From assembly GCF_947648125.1 (NCBI RefSeq), contig NZ_CANSMR010000008.1, forward strand, positions 236,509 through 300,508: a stretch of 64,000 bases of DNA, given 5' to 3'. The notes under the pieces are model-generated. The model had not been told where the DNA came from and did no database searches. It saw only the letters and a program-made list of their open reading frames with translations. This document shows positions 20,325 through 30,861 of the stretch, one piece after another (the first letter of the stretch is position 1; every line of letters begins with the position of its first letter). This DNA is from an uncultured Bradyrhizobium sp. (GTDB taxonomy: Bacteria > Pseudomonadota > Alphaproteobacteria > Rhizobiales > Xanthobacteraceae). The translations under genes were made by a program, and so were the position numbers.

Positions 20325-22400
20325 ATGAGCAAGATCATCGTCGATGGCAAAGAGATCGATGTGCCGCCGGAGTACACGCTGTTGCAAGCGTGTGAGGCGG
20401 CCGGCGCCGAGATTCCGCGCTTCTGCTATCACGAGCGGCTGTCGATCGCGGGCAACTGCCGGATGTGCTTGGTCGAAGTGAAGGGCGGCCCGAAGCCGGT
20501 CGCGAGCTGCGCCTGGGCCGTGCGCGACTGCCGTCCCGGCCCGAAGGGCGAGCCGCCGGAGATCTCGACCCGTTCGCCGATGGTGAGGAAGGCACGCGAA
20601 GGCGTGATGGAATTCCTGCTGATCAACCATCCGCTGGACTGCCCGATCTGCGATCAGGGCGGCGAGTGCGACTTGCAGGACCAGGCGATGGGCTACGGCG
20701 TCGACACCAGCCGTTTCGCCGAGAACAAGCGGGCGGTCGAGGACAAGTATCTCGGCGCGCTGGTCAAGACCTCGATGAACCGCTGCATCCAGTGCACGCG
20801 CTGCGTCCGCTTCTCCGCCGAAGTCTGCGGCGCGCCGGAAATGGGCGCGACCGGCCGCGGCGAGGACATGGAGATCACCACCTATCTCGAGCAGGCGCTG
20901 AGCTCGGAGCTGCAGGGCAATCTCGTCGATATTTGCCCGGTCGGTGCGCTGACCTCGAAGCCCTATGCCTTTGCGGCGCGCCCGTGGGAGCTCGGCAAGA
21001 CGCAATCGGTCGACGTCATGGACGGCGTCGGCTCGGCGATCCGGGTCGACACCCGCGGCCGCGAGGTGATGCGCATCCTGCCGCGCATCAACGAGGCGGT
21101 GAACGAGGAGTGGATCTCCGACAAGACCCGCCACGTCGTCGACGGCCTGCGCATGCAGCGCCTCGATCGGCCCTATGTGCGCGAGAACGGCCAGCTTAGG
21201 CCTGCGACCTGGCAGGAAGCCTTTGCTGCCATCGCCGCCAAGGCCGGCCGCACCGACGGCAAGCGGATCGGTGCGATCGCGGGCGATCTCGCCGCGGTCG
21301 ATGAGATGTACGCGCTGAAGGAGCTGCTCGCGAAGTTCGGCTCGGTCAATCTGGCAGTGCAGGGCGGCGACGCGTTCGACGCCAAGGCCGGCCGTGGTTC
21401 CTACATCTTCAACCCGACCATTGCAGGCATTGACCAGGCCGATACGATCCTGATCATCGGCTCGCATCCGCGCAAGGAAGCCGCCGTGCTGAACGCGCGG
21501 ATCCGCAAGCGCTGGCGCACCGGCGGGCTCAAGGTCGGCATCATCGGCGCCAAGGCCGATTTCACCTATGACCATGAGTATCTCGGCGCAGGCACTGACA
21601 CGCTCGCCGATCTCGTGGCCGGCAAGCATTCCTTTGCCGACGTACTGAAGAACGCCAAGAACCCCATCATCCTGGTCGGCGCCGGCGCCTACACCAGGCA
21701 TGACGGCGCGGCGGTGCTGGCGCAGGCGGCCAAGCTCGCCGTTGACGTCGGTGCGGTGAAGGACGGCTGGAACGGCTTTGCCGTGTTGCAGGACACCGCC
21801 TCACGCGCCGGTGCGCTCGATATCGGCTTCTCGCCAGCGGCCGGCGGCCTGACTACGGCGCAGATGACGACCTTCGGGACCCTCGACCTGCTGTTCCTGC
21901 TCGGCGCCGACGAGATCAAGGCGCCGGATGGCACCTTCGTGGTCTATATAGGCACCCATGGCGACAAGGGCGCGCATCGCGCCGACGTGATCCTGCCGGG
22001 CGCCGCCTATACCGAGAAGTCCGGCATCTACGTCAACACCGAGGGCCGGGCGCAGATCGCCAACCGTGCCGCATTCCCGCCGGGCGAAGCCCGTGAGGAC
22101 TGGGCGATTATCCGCGCGCTGTCCGACGTGCTCGGCAAGAAGCTGCCGTTCGACTCGTTGCAGGCGCTGCGCCGGGCGATGTTCAAGACCTATCCGCACC
22201 TGATGCGGCTCGACCAGATCGAGGCCGGCAAGGCCGACGACGTCAAGGCGCTGGCGGGCAAGGGCGGCAGCGTCGACAAGGTGGCATTCAAGCCGACCGT
22301 CGAGGATTTCTATCTGACCAACCCGATCGCGCGGGCTTCTGCCGTGATGGCGGAATGCTCGCGGCTGGCGTCGGGCCGAATGCTGACGGCAGCGGAGTGA
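20325..22400 (+). CDS. nuoG: NADH-quinone oxidoreductase subunit G
   Basis: 75-kDa subunit, 691 residues, relaying electrons from NuoF. N-terminal ferredoxin-like domain with 2Fe-2S ligands C34, C45, C48 and C62. Then comes the HxxxC-type N5 site in [17 protein letters not shown], and an N4 cluster from [11 protein letters not shown] and VDICPVGAL. The rest is a molybdopterin-oxidoreductase-like domain without cofactor, as usual in this subunit. The length matches alphaproteobacterial and mitochondrial homologues and lacks the extra N7 cluster of longer forms. Confidence 0.96.
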   Translation: MSKIIVDGKEIDVPPEYTLLQACEAAGAEIPRFCYHERLSIAGNCRMCLVEVKGGPKPVASCAWAVRDCRPGPKGEPPEISTRSPMVRKAREGVMEFLLINHPLDCPICDQGGECDLQDQAMGYGVDTSRFAENKRAVEDKYLGALVKTSMNRCIQCTRCVRFSAEVCGAPEMGATGRGEDMEITTYLEQALSSELQGNLVDICPVGALTSKPYAFAARPWELGKTQSVDVMDGVGSAIRVDTRGREVMRILPRINEAVNEEWISDKTRHVVDGLRMQRLDRPYVRENGQLRPATWQEAFAAIAAKAGRTDGKRIGAIAGDLAAVDEMYALKELLAKFGSVNLAVQGGDAFDAKAGRGSYIFNPTIAGIDQADTILIIGSHPRKEAAVLNARIRKRWRTGGLKVGIIGAKADFTYDHEYLGAGTDTLADLVAGKHSFADVLKNAKNPIILVGAGAYTRHDGAAVLAQAAKLAVDVGAVKDGWNGFAVLQDTASRAGALDIGFSPAAGGLTTAQMTTFGTLDLLFLLGADEIKAPDGTFVVYIGTHGDKGAHRADVILPGAAYTEKSGIYVNTEGRAQIANRAAFPPGEAREDWAIIRALSDVLGKKLPFDSLQALRRAMFKTYPHLMRLDQIEAGKADDVKALAGKGGSVDKVAFKPTVEDFYLTNPIARASAVMAECSRLASGRMLTAAE

Positions 22401-22410
22401 GCGTGACCTG

Positions 22411-23481
22411 ATGGCTGAATTCTTCGCAAGCGCGTTCTGGACCGGCTTCCTCTGGCCGCTGATCATCATGGTCGCGGAAAGCCTGTTGCTGCTCGTCGTG
22501 CTGCTGATCGCGATCGCCTACATCCTGCTCGCCGACCGCAAGATCTGGGCGGCGGTGCAGATCCGCCGCGGCCCCAACGTGGTCGGCCCTTTCGGATTGC
22601 TGCAATCCTTCGCCGACCTCCTGAAATTCGTGCTGAAGGAGCCGGTGATTCCGTCCGGCTCCAACAAGGGCGTGTTCCTGCTGGCGCCGCTGGTCTCGTG
22701 CATCCTGGCGCTGGCCGCCTGGGCCGTGATCCCGTTCAATCTCGGCTGGGTGATTTCCGACATCAATGTCGGCATTCTCTACATCTTCGCGATCTCGTCG
22801 CTGTCGATCTACGGCATCATCATGGCCGGTTGGTCGTCGAACTCGAAATACCCGTTCCTGGCCGCGCTGCGCTCGGCGGCGCAGATGGTGTCCTACGAGG
22901 TCTCGATCGGCTTCGTTATCATCACCGTGCTGCTCTGCGTCGGCTCGCTGAACCTGTCGGCGGTGGTTGAGGCCCAGAACACCCGCGGGCTCGCGCACCT
23001 GATCGGCCTGCCGCAGCTCACCATCCTGAACTGGTATGTGTGGCCGCTGTTCCCGATGTTCGTGGTATTCTACGTCTCGGCGCTGGCGGAAACCAACCGT
23101 CCGCCGTTCGACCTGGTCGAAGCGGAGTCCGAACTCGTCGCCGGCTTCATGACCGAATACGGCTCGACGCCGTATCTCTTGTTCATGCTCGGCGAGTATG
23201 TCGCGATCACCACGATGTGCGCGCTGGCGTCGATCCTGTTCTTGGGCGGCTGGCTGCCGCCGGTCAACCTGCCGCCGTTCACCTGGATTCCGGGCATCGT
23301 CTGGTTCGCCCTGAAGGTGTTCTTCATGTTCTTCATGTTCGCGATGGCGAAGGCGATCGTGCCGCGCTACCGCTACGATCAACTGATGCGGCTCGGCTGG
23401 AAGGTGTTCCTGCCGCTGTCGCTGGCGATGGTGGTGATCGTAGCCGGTGTGCTGCAGTTCGCCGGCATCGCGCCGAAGTGA
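22411..23481 (+). CDS. nuoH: NADH-quinone oxidoreductase subunit H
   Basis: Membrane subunit of 356 residues that joins the peripheral arm to the membrane arm and forms part of the quinone tunnel. About eight spans. Key motifs are [14 protein letters not shown] near residue 52 and [20 protein letters not shown], the acidic cytoplasmic loop of the quinone cavity. The gene starts ten bases after nuoG. Confidence 0.96.
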   Translation: MAEFFASAFWTGFLWPLIIMVAESLLLLVVLLIAIAYILLADRKIWAAVQIRRGPNVVGPFGLLQSFADLLKFVLKEPVIPSGSNKGVFLLAPLVSCILALAAWAVIPFNLGWVISDINVGILYIFAISSLSIYGIIMAGWSSNSKYPFLAALRSAAQMVSYEVSIGFVIITVLLCVGSLNLSAVVEAQNTRGLAHLIGLPQLTILNWYVWPLFPMFVVFYVSALAETNRPPFDLVEAESELVAGFMTEYGSTPYLLFMLGEYVAITTMCALASILFLGGWLPPVNLPPFTWIPGIVWFALKVFFMFFMFAMAKAIVPRYRYDQLMRLGWKVFLPLSLAMVVIVAGVLQFAGIAPK

Positions 23482-23488
23482 GGCCGTC

Positions 23489-23983
23489 ATGAGTGTCAAC
23501 GTCAACGCAACAGCCCGCTCGCTTCTGCTCTCGGAATTCGTCTCGGCGTTCGTTCTCGCCATGCGCTATTTCTTCAAGCCGAAGCCGACGCTGAACTATC
23601 CCTTCGAGAAGGGGCCGATCTCGCCGCGCTTCCGTGGCGAGCACGCGCTGCGCCGCTATCCGAACGGTGAGGAGCGCTGCATTGCCTGCAAGCTGTGCGA
23701 GGCGATCTGCCCGGCGCAGGCGATCACCATCGAGGCCGGCCCGCGCCGCAACGACGGCACCCGCCGCACGGTGCGGTACGACATCGACATGGTGAAGTGC
23801 ATCTATTGCGGGCTGTGCCAGGAGGCATGCCCGGTCGACGCCATCGTCGAGGGACCGAATTTCGAATTCGCGACCGAGACCCGCGAGGAACTCTACTATG
23901 ACAAGGCGAAGCTGCTCGCCAATGGCGACCGCTGGGAGCGCGAGATTGCGAAGTCGATCGCGCTCGACGCGCCGTACCGGTGA
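23489..23983 (+). CDS. nuoI: NADH-quinone oxidoreductase subunit I
   Basis: 23-kDa subunit, 164 residues, with two 4Fe-4S clusters (N6a and N6b) that connect NuoG to NuoB. The two ferredoxin motifs are [12 protein letters not shown] and [12 protein letters not shown], each with the fourth Cys followed by Pro. The N-terminal helix ([19 protein letters not shown]) lies against the membrane. The start at 23489 gives the usual length; the frame opens earlier within nuoH. Confidence 0.96.
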   Translation: MSVNVNATARSLLLSEFVSAFVLAMRYFFKPKPTLNYPFEKGPISPRFRGEHALRRYPNGEERCIACKLCEAICPAQAITIEAGPRRNDGTRRTVRYDIDMVKCIYCGLCQEACPVDAIVEGPNFEFATETREELYYDKAKLLANGDRWEREIAKSIALDAPYR

Positions 23984-23992
23984 GGTGAGGGC

Positions 23993-24631
23993 ATGATCCT
24001 TCCGGCGCTGTTCTTCTATCTGTTTGCCGCGGCCTGCGTGGCCTCGGCCGTCATGGTGATTGTCTCGCGCAATCCCGTGCACTCCGTGCTGTACCTGATC
24101 CTGGCCTTCGTCAACGCCTCGGGCCTGTTCATTCTGATGGGCGCCGAGTTCCTCGGGATGATGCTGATCGTGGTCTATGTCGGCGCCGTCGCGGTGCTGT
24201 TCCTGTTTGTGATCATGATGCTCGACGTCGACTTCGTCGAACTGCGCGAGGGCTTCATGCAGTACCTGCCGATCGGCATCGTGATCGGCGGCATCTTCCT
24301 GTTCGAGCTCCTGCTGGTGGTCGGCGCCTGGGTGATCAACCCGTCCGTGACCAAGACGATCACGGCGGCGATCCCGACCAATATCAGCAACACCGAGGCG
24401 CTCGGCCTCGTGCTCTACACGAAGTACATCCATTACTTCCAGCTCGCCGGCATGGTGCTGCTGGTCGCGATGATCGGTGCCATCGTGCTGACGCTGCGCC
24501 ACAAGGCCAACGTCAAGCGGCAGAACATCAACATGCAGAACGCGCGCACGCCCGAGATTGCGATGGCGGTGCGCAAGGTGGCGTCGGGGCAGGGCCTGCA
24601 GGATGCCGATGCGGCGGAGTGGGTGAAATGA
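23993..24631 (+). CDS. nuoJ: NADH-quinone oxidoreductase subunit J
   Basis: Membrane subunit of 212 residues with five spans. [19 protein letters not shown] is the third span, which has the pi-bulge and is linked to coupling between quinone reduction and proton pumping. Its C-terminal extension after the last span ([16 protein letters not shown] onward) is typical of alphaproteobacterial forms. The stop overlaps the nuoK start (ATGA). Confidence 0.95.
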   Translation: MILPALFFYLFAAACVASAVMVIVSRNPVHSVLYLILAFVNASGLFILMGAEFLGMMLIVVYVGAVAVLFLFVIMMLDVDFVELREGFMQYLPIGIVIGGIFLFELLLVVGAWVINPSVTKTITAAIPTNISNTEALGLVLYTKYIHYFQLAGMVLLVAMIGAIVLTLRHKANVKRQNINMQNARTPEIAMAVRKVASGQGLQDADAAEWVK

Positions 24632-24936
24632 CGATCGGGCTAGGGCACTATCTGGCGGTCGGCGCGATCCTGTTCACGCTCGGGATCCTCGGCATCTTCC
24701 TCAACCGCAAGAACATCATCGTCATCCTGATGTCGATCGAGCTGATCCTGCTCTCGGTCAACATCAACCTGGTGGCGTTTTCGACCTTCCTCGGCGACAT
24801 CGTCGGCCAGGTGTTCGCGCTGCTGGTACTGACGGTGGCGGCGGCCGAGGCCGCGATCGGCCTTGCCGTGCTGGTGGTGTATTTCCGCAACCGCGGTTCG
24901 ATCGCGGTTGAAGACGTCAATCTGATGAAGGGCTAA
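24628..24936 (+). CDS. nuoK: NADH-quinone oxidoreductase subunit K
   Basis: Small membrane subunit, 102 residues, three spans, related to MrpC antiporter subunits. The two membrane glutamates needed for proton transfer are present in [17 protein letters not shown] and [16 protein letters not shown]. The ATG at 24628 overlaps the nuoJ stop; an ATG three codons earlier is in frame but lies within nuoJ. Confidence 0.96.
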   Translation: MTIGLGHYLAVGAILFTLGILGIFLNRKNIIVILMSIELILLSVNINLVAFSTFLGDIVGQVFALLVLTVAAAEAAIGLAVLVVYFRNRGSIAVEDVNLMKG

Positions 24937-24943
24937 TCCGGCG

Positions 24944-27031
24944 ATGATACAGGCAATCGTATTTCTGCCTCTGCTGGGAGCCATTCTCGCGGGGATCATC
25001 TCGCTGGTCGGCGCGCATGCGCGCTGCCCGAGCGGCGACACCGTCGACCATCACGACGATGCGCATGGCGACGCCCATGCCTCGACGGCGCACGATGATC
25101 ACGGCCACGACGACCATGGCCATGACGACCATGGCCATGACGACCACCACGTCTCCGAGCCGCCGGCGGCCGGATCGCGGCTGGCTGAACTGATCACCAC
25201 GGGCCTCTTGTTCGTGTCGGCGGCGCTGTCCTGGTTCACGCTGGTCGATGTCGGCTTCATGCACCATGACGCGCGTGTCGTGCTGCTGCCCTGGATCACC
25301 TCGGGCGACCTGCAGGTGGCCTGGACGCTACGGGTCGACACCCTGACGGCGGTGATGCTGGTCGTGGTCAACACCGTGTCCGCGCTCGTCCACCTCTATT
25401 CCATCGGCTACATGGACGAGGACCCGTACCGGCCGCGCTTCTTCGGCTATCTCTCGCTGTTCACCTTCGCCATGCTGATGCTGGTGACCTCGGACAACCT
25501 CGTGCAGCTGTTCTTCGGCTGGGAGGGCGTCGGTCTGGCGAGCTACCTGCTGATCGGCTTCTGGTACCAGAAGCCGTCGGCGAATGCGGCGGCGATCAAG
25601 GCCTTCGTGGTCAACCGCGTCGGCGACTTCGGCTTCGCACTCGGCATCTTCGCGATCTTCGCGCTGGTCGGGTCGACCGATTTCGAGACCATCTTCCATG
25701 CCGCGCCCGGGCTGACCGGCAAGACCATCGACTTCTTCGGCTGGCACCCCGACGCGCTGACGTTGACCTGTCTCTTCCTGTTCATGGGCGCGATGGGCAA
25801 GTCGGCCCAATTCCTGCTGCACACCTGGTTGCCGGACGCGATGGAGGGCCCGACCCCGGTGTCGGCGCTGATCCACGCCGCGACCATGGTCACCGCCGGC
25901 GTCTTCATGGTGGCGCGGCTGTCGCCGCTGTTCGAGCTGTCACCGACCGCGCAGGCGGTGGTGATGTTCTTCGGTGCGACCACGGCGTTCTTTGCCGCTA
26001 CGATCGGCCTCGTGCAGAACGATATCAAGCGCATCGTCGCGTACTCGACCTGTTCGCAGCTCGGCTACATGTTCGTGGCGATGGGAGCGGGGGCCTATTC
26101 AGTCGGCATGTTCCATCTGTTCACGCACGCCTTCTTCAAGGCGCTGCTGTTCTTGGGCTCCGGCTCGGTGATCTACGCGATGCACCACGAGCAGGACATC
26201 CGCAACATGGGCGGCCTGTGGCGCAAGATTCCGTACACCTTCGCGGTGATGTGCATCGGCACCTTGGCGTTGACCGGCTTCCCGCTGTTCGCCGGCTACT
26301 TCTCCAAGGACGCGATCATCGAGGCGGCCTACGCCGCGCACAACCCGTTCGCGACCTACGCCTATCTCTTGACCATCATGGCCGCCGGCCTGACCTCGTT
26401 CTACTCTTGGCGTCTGATCTTCAAGACGTTCTTCGGCGAGCCGCATGACCAGAAGCACTACGAGGCGGCACATGAGAGCCCGGTCTGGATGCTGGTGCCG
26501 ATCGGCGTGCTCGCCGCCGGCTCGATCCTGGCGGGTCTGCCGTTCAAGGAAGTGTTCGCCAGCCCGCACGGCGTCGAGGAATTCTTCCGCGAATCCGTGA
26601 AGATGAACCCGCACATCCTCGAGAACATGGAGCATATGCCGAGCTGGCTCGCGCCGCTGCCCACCGTCATGATGGCGCTCGGCCTGTTCATCTCGTACCT
26701 GTTCTACATCCGCAGGCCGTACCTGCCGGTCGAGCTCGCGAACCAGCAGCCGATGCTGTACCAGTTCCTGCTCAACAAATGGTACTTCGACGAGCTGTAC
26801 GACTGGATCTTCGTGCGCCCGGCCAAGTGGCTCGGCTACACGTTGTGGAAGAAGGGCGACGGCTTCATCATCGACGGCTTCGGTCCCGACGGCGTCTCGG
26901 CCCGCGTGCTCGACGTTACCCGCAACGTCGTGAAATTGCAGACCGGCTACCTCTATCACTACGCCTTCGCGATGCTGATCGGGGCCGCTGGATTGATCAC
27001 CTGGTTCATGTTCGGCTTGGGAGGCCAGTAA
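24944..27031 (+). CDS. nuoL: NADH-quinone oxidoreductase subunit L with His-rich loop
   Basis: Distal antiporter-like proton-pumping subunit, 695 residues. The pump signature is clear: [20 protein letters not shown] with the essential Glu, [20 protein letters not shown] with Lys and His, and [18 protein letters not shown]. The C-terminal lateral helix region follows. Unusual: between the first two spans lies a loop with 14 His in residues 25-69, including four tandem HDDH(G/H) units (25091-25150, encoded by a 15-bp repeat). This resembles a metal-binding tract rather than anything in the E. coli protein. Confidence 0.96.
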   Translation: MIQAIVFLPLLGAILAGIISLVGAHARCPSGDTVDHHDDAHGDAHASTAHDDHGHDDHGHDDHGHDDHHVSEPPAAGSRLAELITTGLLFVSAALSWFTLVDVGFMHHDARVVLLPWITSGDLQVAWTLRVDTLTAVMLVVVNTVSALVHLYSIGYMDEDPYRPRFFGYLSLFTFAMLMLVTSDNLVQLFFGWEGVGLASYLLIGFWYQKPSANAAAIKAFVVNRVGDFGFALGIFAIFALVGSTDFETIFHAAPGLTGKTIDFFGWHPDALTLTCLFLFMGAMGKSAQFLLHTWLPDAMEGPTPVSALIHAATMVTAGVFMVARLSPLFELSPTAQAVVMFFGATTAFFAATIGLVQNDIKRIVAYSTCSQLGYMFVAMGAGAYSVGMFHLFTHAFFKALLFLGSGSVIYAMHHEQDIRNMGGLWRKIPYTFAVMCIGTLALTGFPLFAGYFSKDAIIEAAYAAHNPFATYAYLLTIMAAGLTSFYSWRLIFKTFFGEPHDQKHYEAAHESPVWMLVPIGVLAAGSILAGLPFKEVFASPHGVEEFFRESVKMNPHILENMEHMPSWLAPLPTVMMALGLFISYLFYIRRPYLPVELANQQPMLYQFLLNKWYFDELYDWIFVRPAKWLGYTLWKKGDGFIIDGFGPDGVSARVLDVTRNVVKLQTGYLYHYAFAMLIGAAGLITWFMFGLGGQ

Positions 27032-28546
27032 ATGACAACCTGGCCCATCCTTTCCGTCACGACCTTCCTGCCGGCGGTCGGTGCGATCCTGGTCTACCTG
27101 TTGGCGCGGGGCGGCGACGAGACCGCGAGCCGCACGGCGCGCTGGATCGCGCTATGGACCACGCTGATCACCTTCGCGGTGTCCCTGATCCTGGTCGCGC
27201 GCTTTGATCCCACCTCGACCGACTTCCAGTTCGTCGAGAAGACGTCCTGGCTCGCCACCGGCATCACCTATCACATGGGCATCGACGGCATTTCGCTGCC
27301 GCTGATCATCCTGACCACCGCGATCATGCCGCTCTGCATCATCGCGAGCTGGAAGTCGGTGACGCAGCGCGTCGGCGAATACATGATGGCGTTCCTGATC
27401 CTGGAAACGCTGATGGTCGGCACCTTCTCGGCGCTCGATCTCGTCCTGTTCTATCTGTTCTTCGAGGGCGGCCTGATCCCGATGTTCCTGATCATCGGCG
27501 TCTGGGGCGGTCCGCGCCGGGTCTACGCGTCGTTCAAGTTCTTCCTCTACACGTTCCTCGGCTCGGTGCTGATGCTGCTTGCCATCATGGCGCTGTACTG
27601 GAACGCCGGCACCACCGACATCCCGACCCTGATGCACACCGCGGTGCCGCGGTCGATGCAGACCTGGGCGTGGCTCGCCTTCTTCGCCTCGTTCGCGGTG
27701 AAGATGCCGATGTGGCCGGTGCACACCTGGCTGCCTGACGCGCATGTCGAGGCGCCGACGGCGGGCTCGGTGATCCTGGCCGCGATCCTGCTGAAGATGG
27801 GCGGCTACGGCTTCCTGCGCTTCTCGCTGCCGATGTTCCCGCTGGCCTCGCACGACTTCGCGCCGTTCGTGTTCACGCTGTCGGTCATCGCCATCATCTA
27901 CACCTCGCTGGTGGCGATGATGCAGGAGGACATGAAGAAGCTGATCGCGTACTCCTCGGTCGCGCACATGGGCTTCGTCACCATGGGCATCTTCGCGGTG
28001 ACCACGCAGGGCGTCGCCGGCGGCATGTTCCAGATGATCTCGCACGGCATCGTCTCCGGCGCGCTGTTCCTCTGCGTCGGCATCGTCTACGACCGCATGC
28101 ACACCCGCGAGATCGCGGCCTATGGCGGCCTCGTCAACCGGATGCCGCTCTATGCGATGACCTTCATGGTCTTCACCATGGCCAATGTCGGTCTGCCGGG
28201 CACGAGCGGCTTCGTCGGCGAATTCATGACGCTGCTCGGCACCTTCAAGATCTCGCTGCCGACCGCGTTCTTCGCCACCACGGGCGTGATCCTGTCGGCC
28301 TGCTACGCGCTCTGGCTCTACCGCAAGGTGGTGTTCGGCGCGCTGGTCAAGCCGTCGCTGATGTCGATCAAGGATCTCACCTTCCGCGAATGCGTGACGC
28401 TGTTCCCGCTGATCGCGCTGACCATCCTGTTCGGCGTCTATCCGAAGCCGGTGCTCGATATGTCGGCCGCCTCGGTCCAGCAGCTCGTCAACAATTACAA
28501 CACCGCCGTGACTGCCGTGAAGGCAGCCGCGCTGGTTACGCAGTAA
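27032..28546 (+). CDS. nuoM: NADH-quinone oxidoreductase subunit M
   Basis: Middle antiporter-like subunit, 504 residues. The proton-channel Glu lies in [18 protein letters not shown], and the Lys/His region is [37 protein letters not shown] is the second-half helix signature. The gene begins one base after the nuoL stop codon, so the two are translationally linked. Confidence 0.96.
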   Translation: MTTWPILSVTTFLPAVGAILVYLLARGGDETASRTARWIALWTTLITFAVSLILVARFDPTSTDFQFVEKTSWLATGITYHMGIDGISLPLIILTTAIMPLCIIASWKSVTQRVGEYMMAFLILETLMVGTFSALDLVLFYLFFEGGLIPMFLIIGVWGGPRRVYASFKFFLYTFLGSVLMLLAIMALYWNAGTTDIPTLMHTAVPRSMQTWAWLAFFASFAVKMPMWPVHTWLPDAHVEAPTAGSVILAAILLKMGGYGFLRFSLPMFPLASHDFAPFVFTLSVIAIIYTSLVAMMQEDMKKLIAYSSVAHMGFVTMGIFAVTTQGVAGGMFQMISHGIVSGALFLCVGIVYDRMHTREIAAYGGLVNRMPLYAMTFMVFTMANVGLPGTSGFVGEFMTLLGTFKISLPTAFFATTGVILSACYALWLYRKVVFGALVKPSLMSIKDLTFRECVTLFPLIALTILFGVYPKPVLDMSAASVQQLVNNYNTAVTAVKAAALVTQ

Positions 28547-28556
28547 GGCCGCCGTC

Positions 28557-29993
28557 ATGAGCTTTTCCAGTGCAGGTTATCAGTTGCAGCCGGTGCTGCC
28601 GGAGCTGGTGCTCGCGGTCGGCGCCATGGTGCTGTTGATGATCGGAGCGTATCGTGGGCAGGGGACGACCCGGCTGATCACGGCGCTCGCGGTGTGTCTC
28701 CTGGTCCTGACCGGCGTGCTGGAGCTCTGGCTGCCGGCCGGCAAGCTCGTCACCTTCGGCGGCAGCTTCATCGTCGACGACTTCGCCCGCTTCCTGAAGA
28801 TCCTCACTCTGATCGCCTCGGCGGCAACGCTGATCCTGTCGACCGAGTATCTGTCCCAGCCGTCGAGCCGCAACTTCGAGTTCTCGATCCTGGTGCTGCT
28901 GTCGACGCTCGGCATGATGGTGCTGATCTCAGCCGGCGACCTGATTTCGCTCTATCTCGGCCTCGAGCTGATGAGCCTTGCGCTCTACGTCGTCGCCGCC
29001 AGCCAGCGCGACAACGCCAAGTCGAGCGAGGCCGGCCTGAAGTATTTCGTGCTCGGCGCGCTGTCGTCGGGCATGCTGCTCTACGGCGCCTCGCTGATTT
29101 ACGGCTTCACCGGCACGGTCAGCTTCGCCGGCATCGCGGCGGCCGCGACCACCGGCAGCATCGGCATCGTGTTCGGCCTGGTGTTCCTGCTCGCCGGCCT
29201 CTGCTTCAAGGTTTCGGCGGTGCCGTTCCACATGTGGACGCCCGACGTCTACGAGGGCGCACCGACCCCGGTGACAGCTTTCTTCGCCTCGGCCCCGAAG
29301 GTCGCGGCGCTCGCCGTGTTTACCCGAGCGACGCTGACCGCGTTCCCGGGCATCGTCACCCAGTGGCAGCAGATCCTGGTGTTCGTGGCGATCGCCTCGA
29401 TGGCGCTGGGCTCGTTCGCCGCGATCGGCCAGACCAACATTAAGCGGCTGATGGCCTATTCTTCGATCGGCCATATGGGCTTTGCCCTTGTCGGCCTTGC
29501 CTCCGGCACGGTCGAAGGCGCGCAGGGCGTCTTGATCTACATCACGATCTATGTCGCGATGACGCTCGGCACCTTCTCGATCATCCTTGCTATGAAGCGA
29601 AACGGCCAGGCGCTGGAGCAGATCAGCGATTTCGCCGGACTGTCCCGAACCAACCCGCTGATCGCCTTCATCTTCGCGATGCTGCTGTTCTCGCTCGCCG
29701 GCGTGCCGCCGCTCGCCGGCTTCTTCGGCAAATGGTACGTGTTCGTCGCCGCGATCAAGGCCAATCTGTTCACGCTCGCGGTGATCGGCGTGCTGACCAG
29801 CGTGGTGGGCGCGTTCTACTATCTGTCGATCGTCAAGGTGATGTATTTCGACCAGCCGCTCGGCAAGCTCGACCCGGTCCGCGTTGAGCTGCGCACCGTG
29901 CTGGCGGTCGCTGGCATCTTCAACATCTTCTACTTTGCCTATCCGGGTCCGCTGGTGAGTGTGGCCACGGCGGCGGCGAAGTCGCTATTCTGA
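28557..29993 (+). CDS. nuoN: NADH-quinone oxidoreductase subunit N
   Basis: Third antiporter-like subunit, 478 residues. The channel region is SLYLGLELMSLALYVVAASQ with the functional Glu. The broken-helix region has KVSAVPFHMWTPDVYEGAPT, and NIKRLMAYSSIGHMGFAL follows. It is the last core gene of the complex I operon. A short palindromic repeat separates it from birA. Confidence 0.96.
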   Translation: MSFSSAGYQLQPVLPELVLAVGAMVLLMIGAYRGQGTTRLITALAVCLLVLTGVLELWLPAGKLVTFGGSFIVDDFARFLKILTLIASAATLILSTEYLSQPSSRNFEFSILVLLSTLGMMVLISAGDLISLYLGLELMSLALYVVAASQRDNAKSSEAGLKYFVLGALSSGMLLYGASLIYGFTGTVSFAGIAAAATTGSIGIVFGLVFLLAGLCFKVSAVPFHMWTPDVYEGAPTPVTAFFASAPKVAALAVFTRATLTAFPGIVTQWQQILVFVAIASMALGSFAAIGQTNIKRLMAYSSIGHMGFALVGLASGTVEGAQGVLIYITIYVAMTLGTFSIILAMKRNGQALEQISDFAGLSRTNPLIAFIFAMLLFSLAGVPPLAGFFGKWYVFVAAIKANLFTLAVIGVLTSVVGAFYYLSIVKVMYFDQPLGKLDPVRVELRTVLAVAGIFNIFYFAYPGPLVSVATAAAKSLF

Positions 29994-29994
29994 T

Positions 29995-30043
29995 GCACAT
30001 GATCCCGAAAACAGGGCGCTGGCTTTCGGATCGGATCATGCGC
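29995..30043. repeat. Short palindromic intergenic repeat
   Basis: GCACATGATCCCGAAAAC at the left is matched by the inverted GGCTTTCGGATCGGATCATGCGC-type arm at the right (arms share GC-CATGATCC and GAAA). The element fills the gap between nuoN and birA. It resembles the small REP-like palindromes scattered through Rhizobiales genomes, as I remember them. It could form a hairpin in the nuo-birA transcript. Confidence 0.5.
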
Positions 30044-30054
30044 ATAACCTCACT

Positions 30055-30861
30055 ATGACCTTCACGCTCGGACCTCGGGCCATTGCGGCGGGCTATAAGC
30101 TCGCTGCCTTCGATCAGATCGGCTCGACCAATGCCGAGGCGATGCTGCGCGCCCGTGACGGCGAGCGGGGACTGATGTGGTTTGTGACGCCAGAGCAGAC
30201 CGCAGGACGCGGGCGGCGGCAGCGGGTCTGGGTCGCGCCGCGCGGCAACCTTGCCAGCAGCATCCTCGAGGTGACGGACGTTCAGCCGGCGGTCGCTGCA
30301 ACGCTCGGCTTTGCCGCAGGGCTGTCGCTCGAGGCCGCGCTGCAGAAGGTCGGCATCGAGGCGGCGCTGCGGCTCGGGCCGGACAGCCCGAAGTTCACCC
30401 TGAAATGGCCGAACGATGTGCTCGCCAACGGCAAGAAGCTCTCAGGCATCCTGCTGGAGGCTGAGGCCATTGGAGGCCGGCTGGCGGTTGTCGTCGGCAT
30501 CGGGACCAACGTCATCGCTGCGCCCGAGGGAACGCCGACGCCGGCGGTATCGCTCGCTGCGCTCGGCATCCAGATCGGCGCGGAGGAGCTGTTTGCTGCG
30601 TTGTCGGACGCCTGGGTCGAGTTTCGCGGCATCTGGGACGATGGCCACGGCTTTCCGGAAATCCGCAGGCTGTGGCTGGAGCGTGCTGCTGGTCTCGGTG
30701 ACAGGGTCGCCGTCCAGACCGGCACCGCGACCCTCGAAGGCATCTTTGACACCATCGACGACGCCGGCTGCCTGATCGTCCGCACCGCTGATGGACAGCG
30801 CATGCCCGTGACGGCCGGCGAGGTCTATTTCGGTACCGCGGCGTCAGTGAGGGCGAATTGA
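30055..30861 (+). CDS. birA: Biotin-[acetyl-CoA-carboxylase] ligase
   Basis: Attaches biotin to the carrier domain of acetyl-CoA carboxylase. 268 residues, lacking the N-terminal DNA-binding domain of E. coli BirA, so it is a ligase only. Motifs: IGSTNAEAM (residues 22-30), the biotinyl-AMP loop GRGRRQRVW (51-59), and KWPNDVLANGKKLSGILLE. It sits immediately after nuoN, as in related genomes, and its stop overlaps the start of the RNase J gene, so the two are co-translated. The ATG at 30055 begins the conserved domain. Confidence 0.93.
   Translation: MTFTLGPRAIAAGYKLAAFDQIGSTNAEAMLRARDGERGLMWFVTPEQTAGRGRRQRVWVAPRGNLASSILEVTDVQPAVAATLGFAAGLSLEAALQKVGIEAALRLGPDSPKFTLKWPNDVLANGKKLSGILLEAEAIGGRLAVVVGIGTNVIAAPEGTPTPAVSLAALGIQIGAEELFAALSDAWVEFRGIWDDGHGFPEIRRLWLERAAGLGDRVAVQTGTATLEGIFDTIDDAGCLIVRTADGQRMPVTAGEVYFGTAASVRAN

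Noticed and set aside
25091-25150. Short tandem repeat considered as a CRISPR-like array
   Set aside because: The repeat unit is 15 bp, in frame and within nuoL, and encodes HDDHG. There are no spacers.
29959-30054. Upstream extension of birA
   Set aside because: The residues come from the end of nuoN and the palindromic repeat; conserved sequence starts at 30055.
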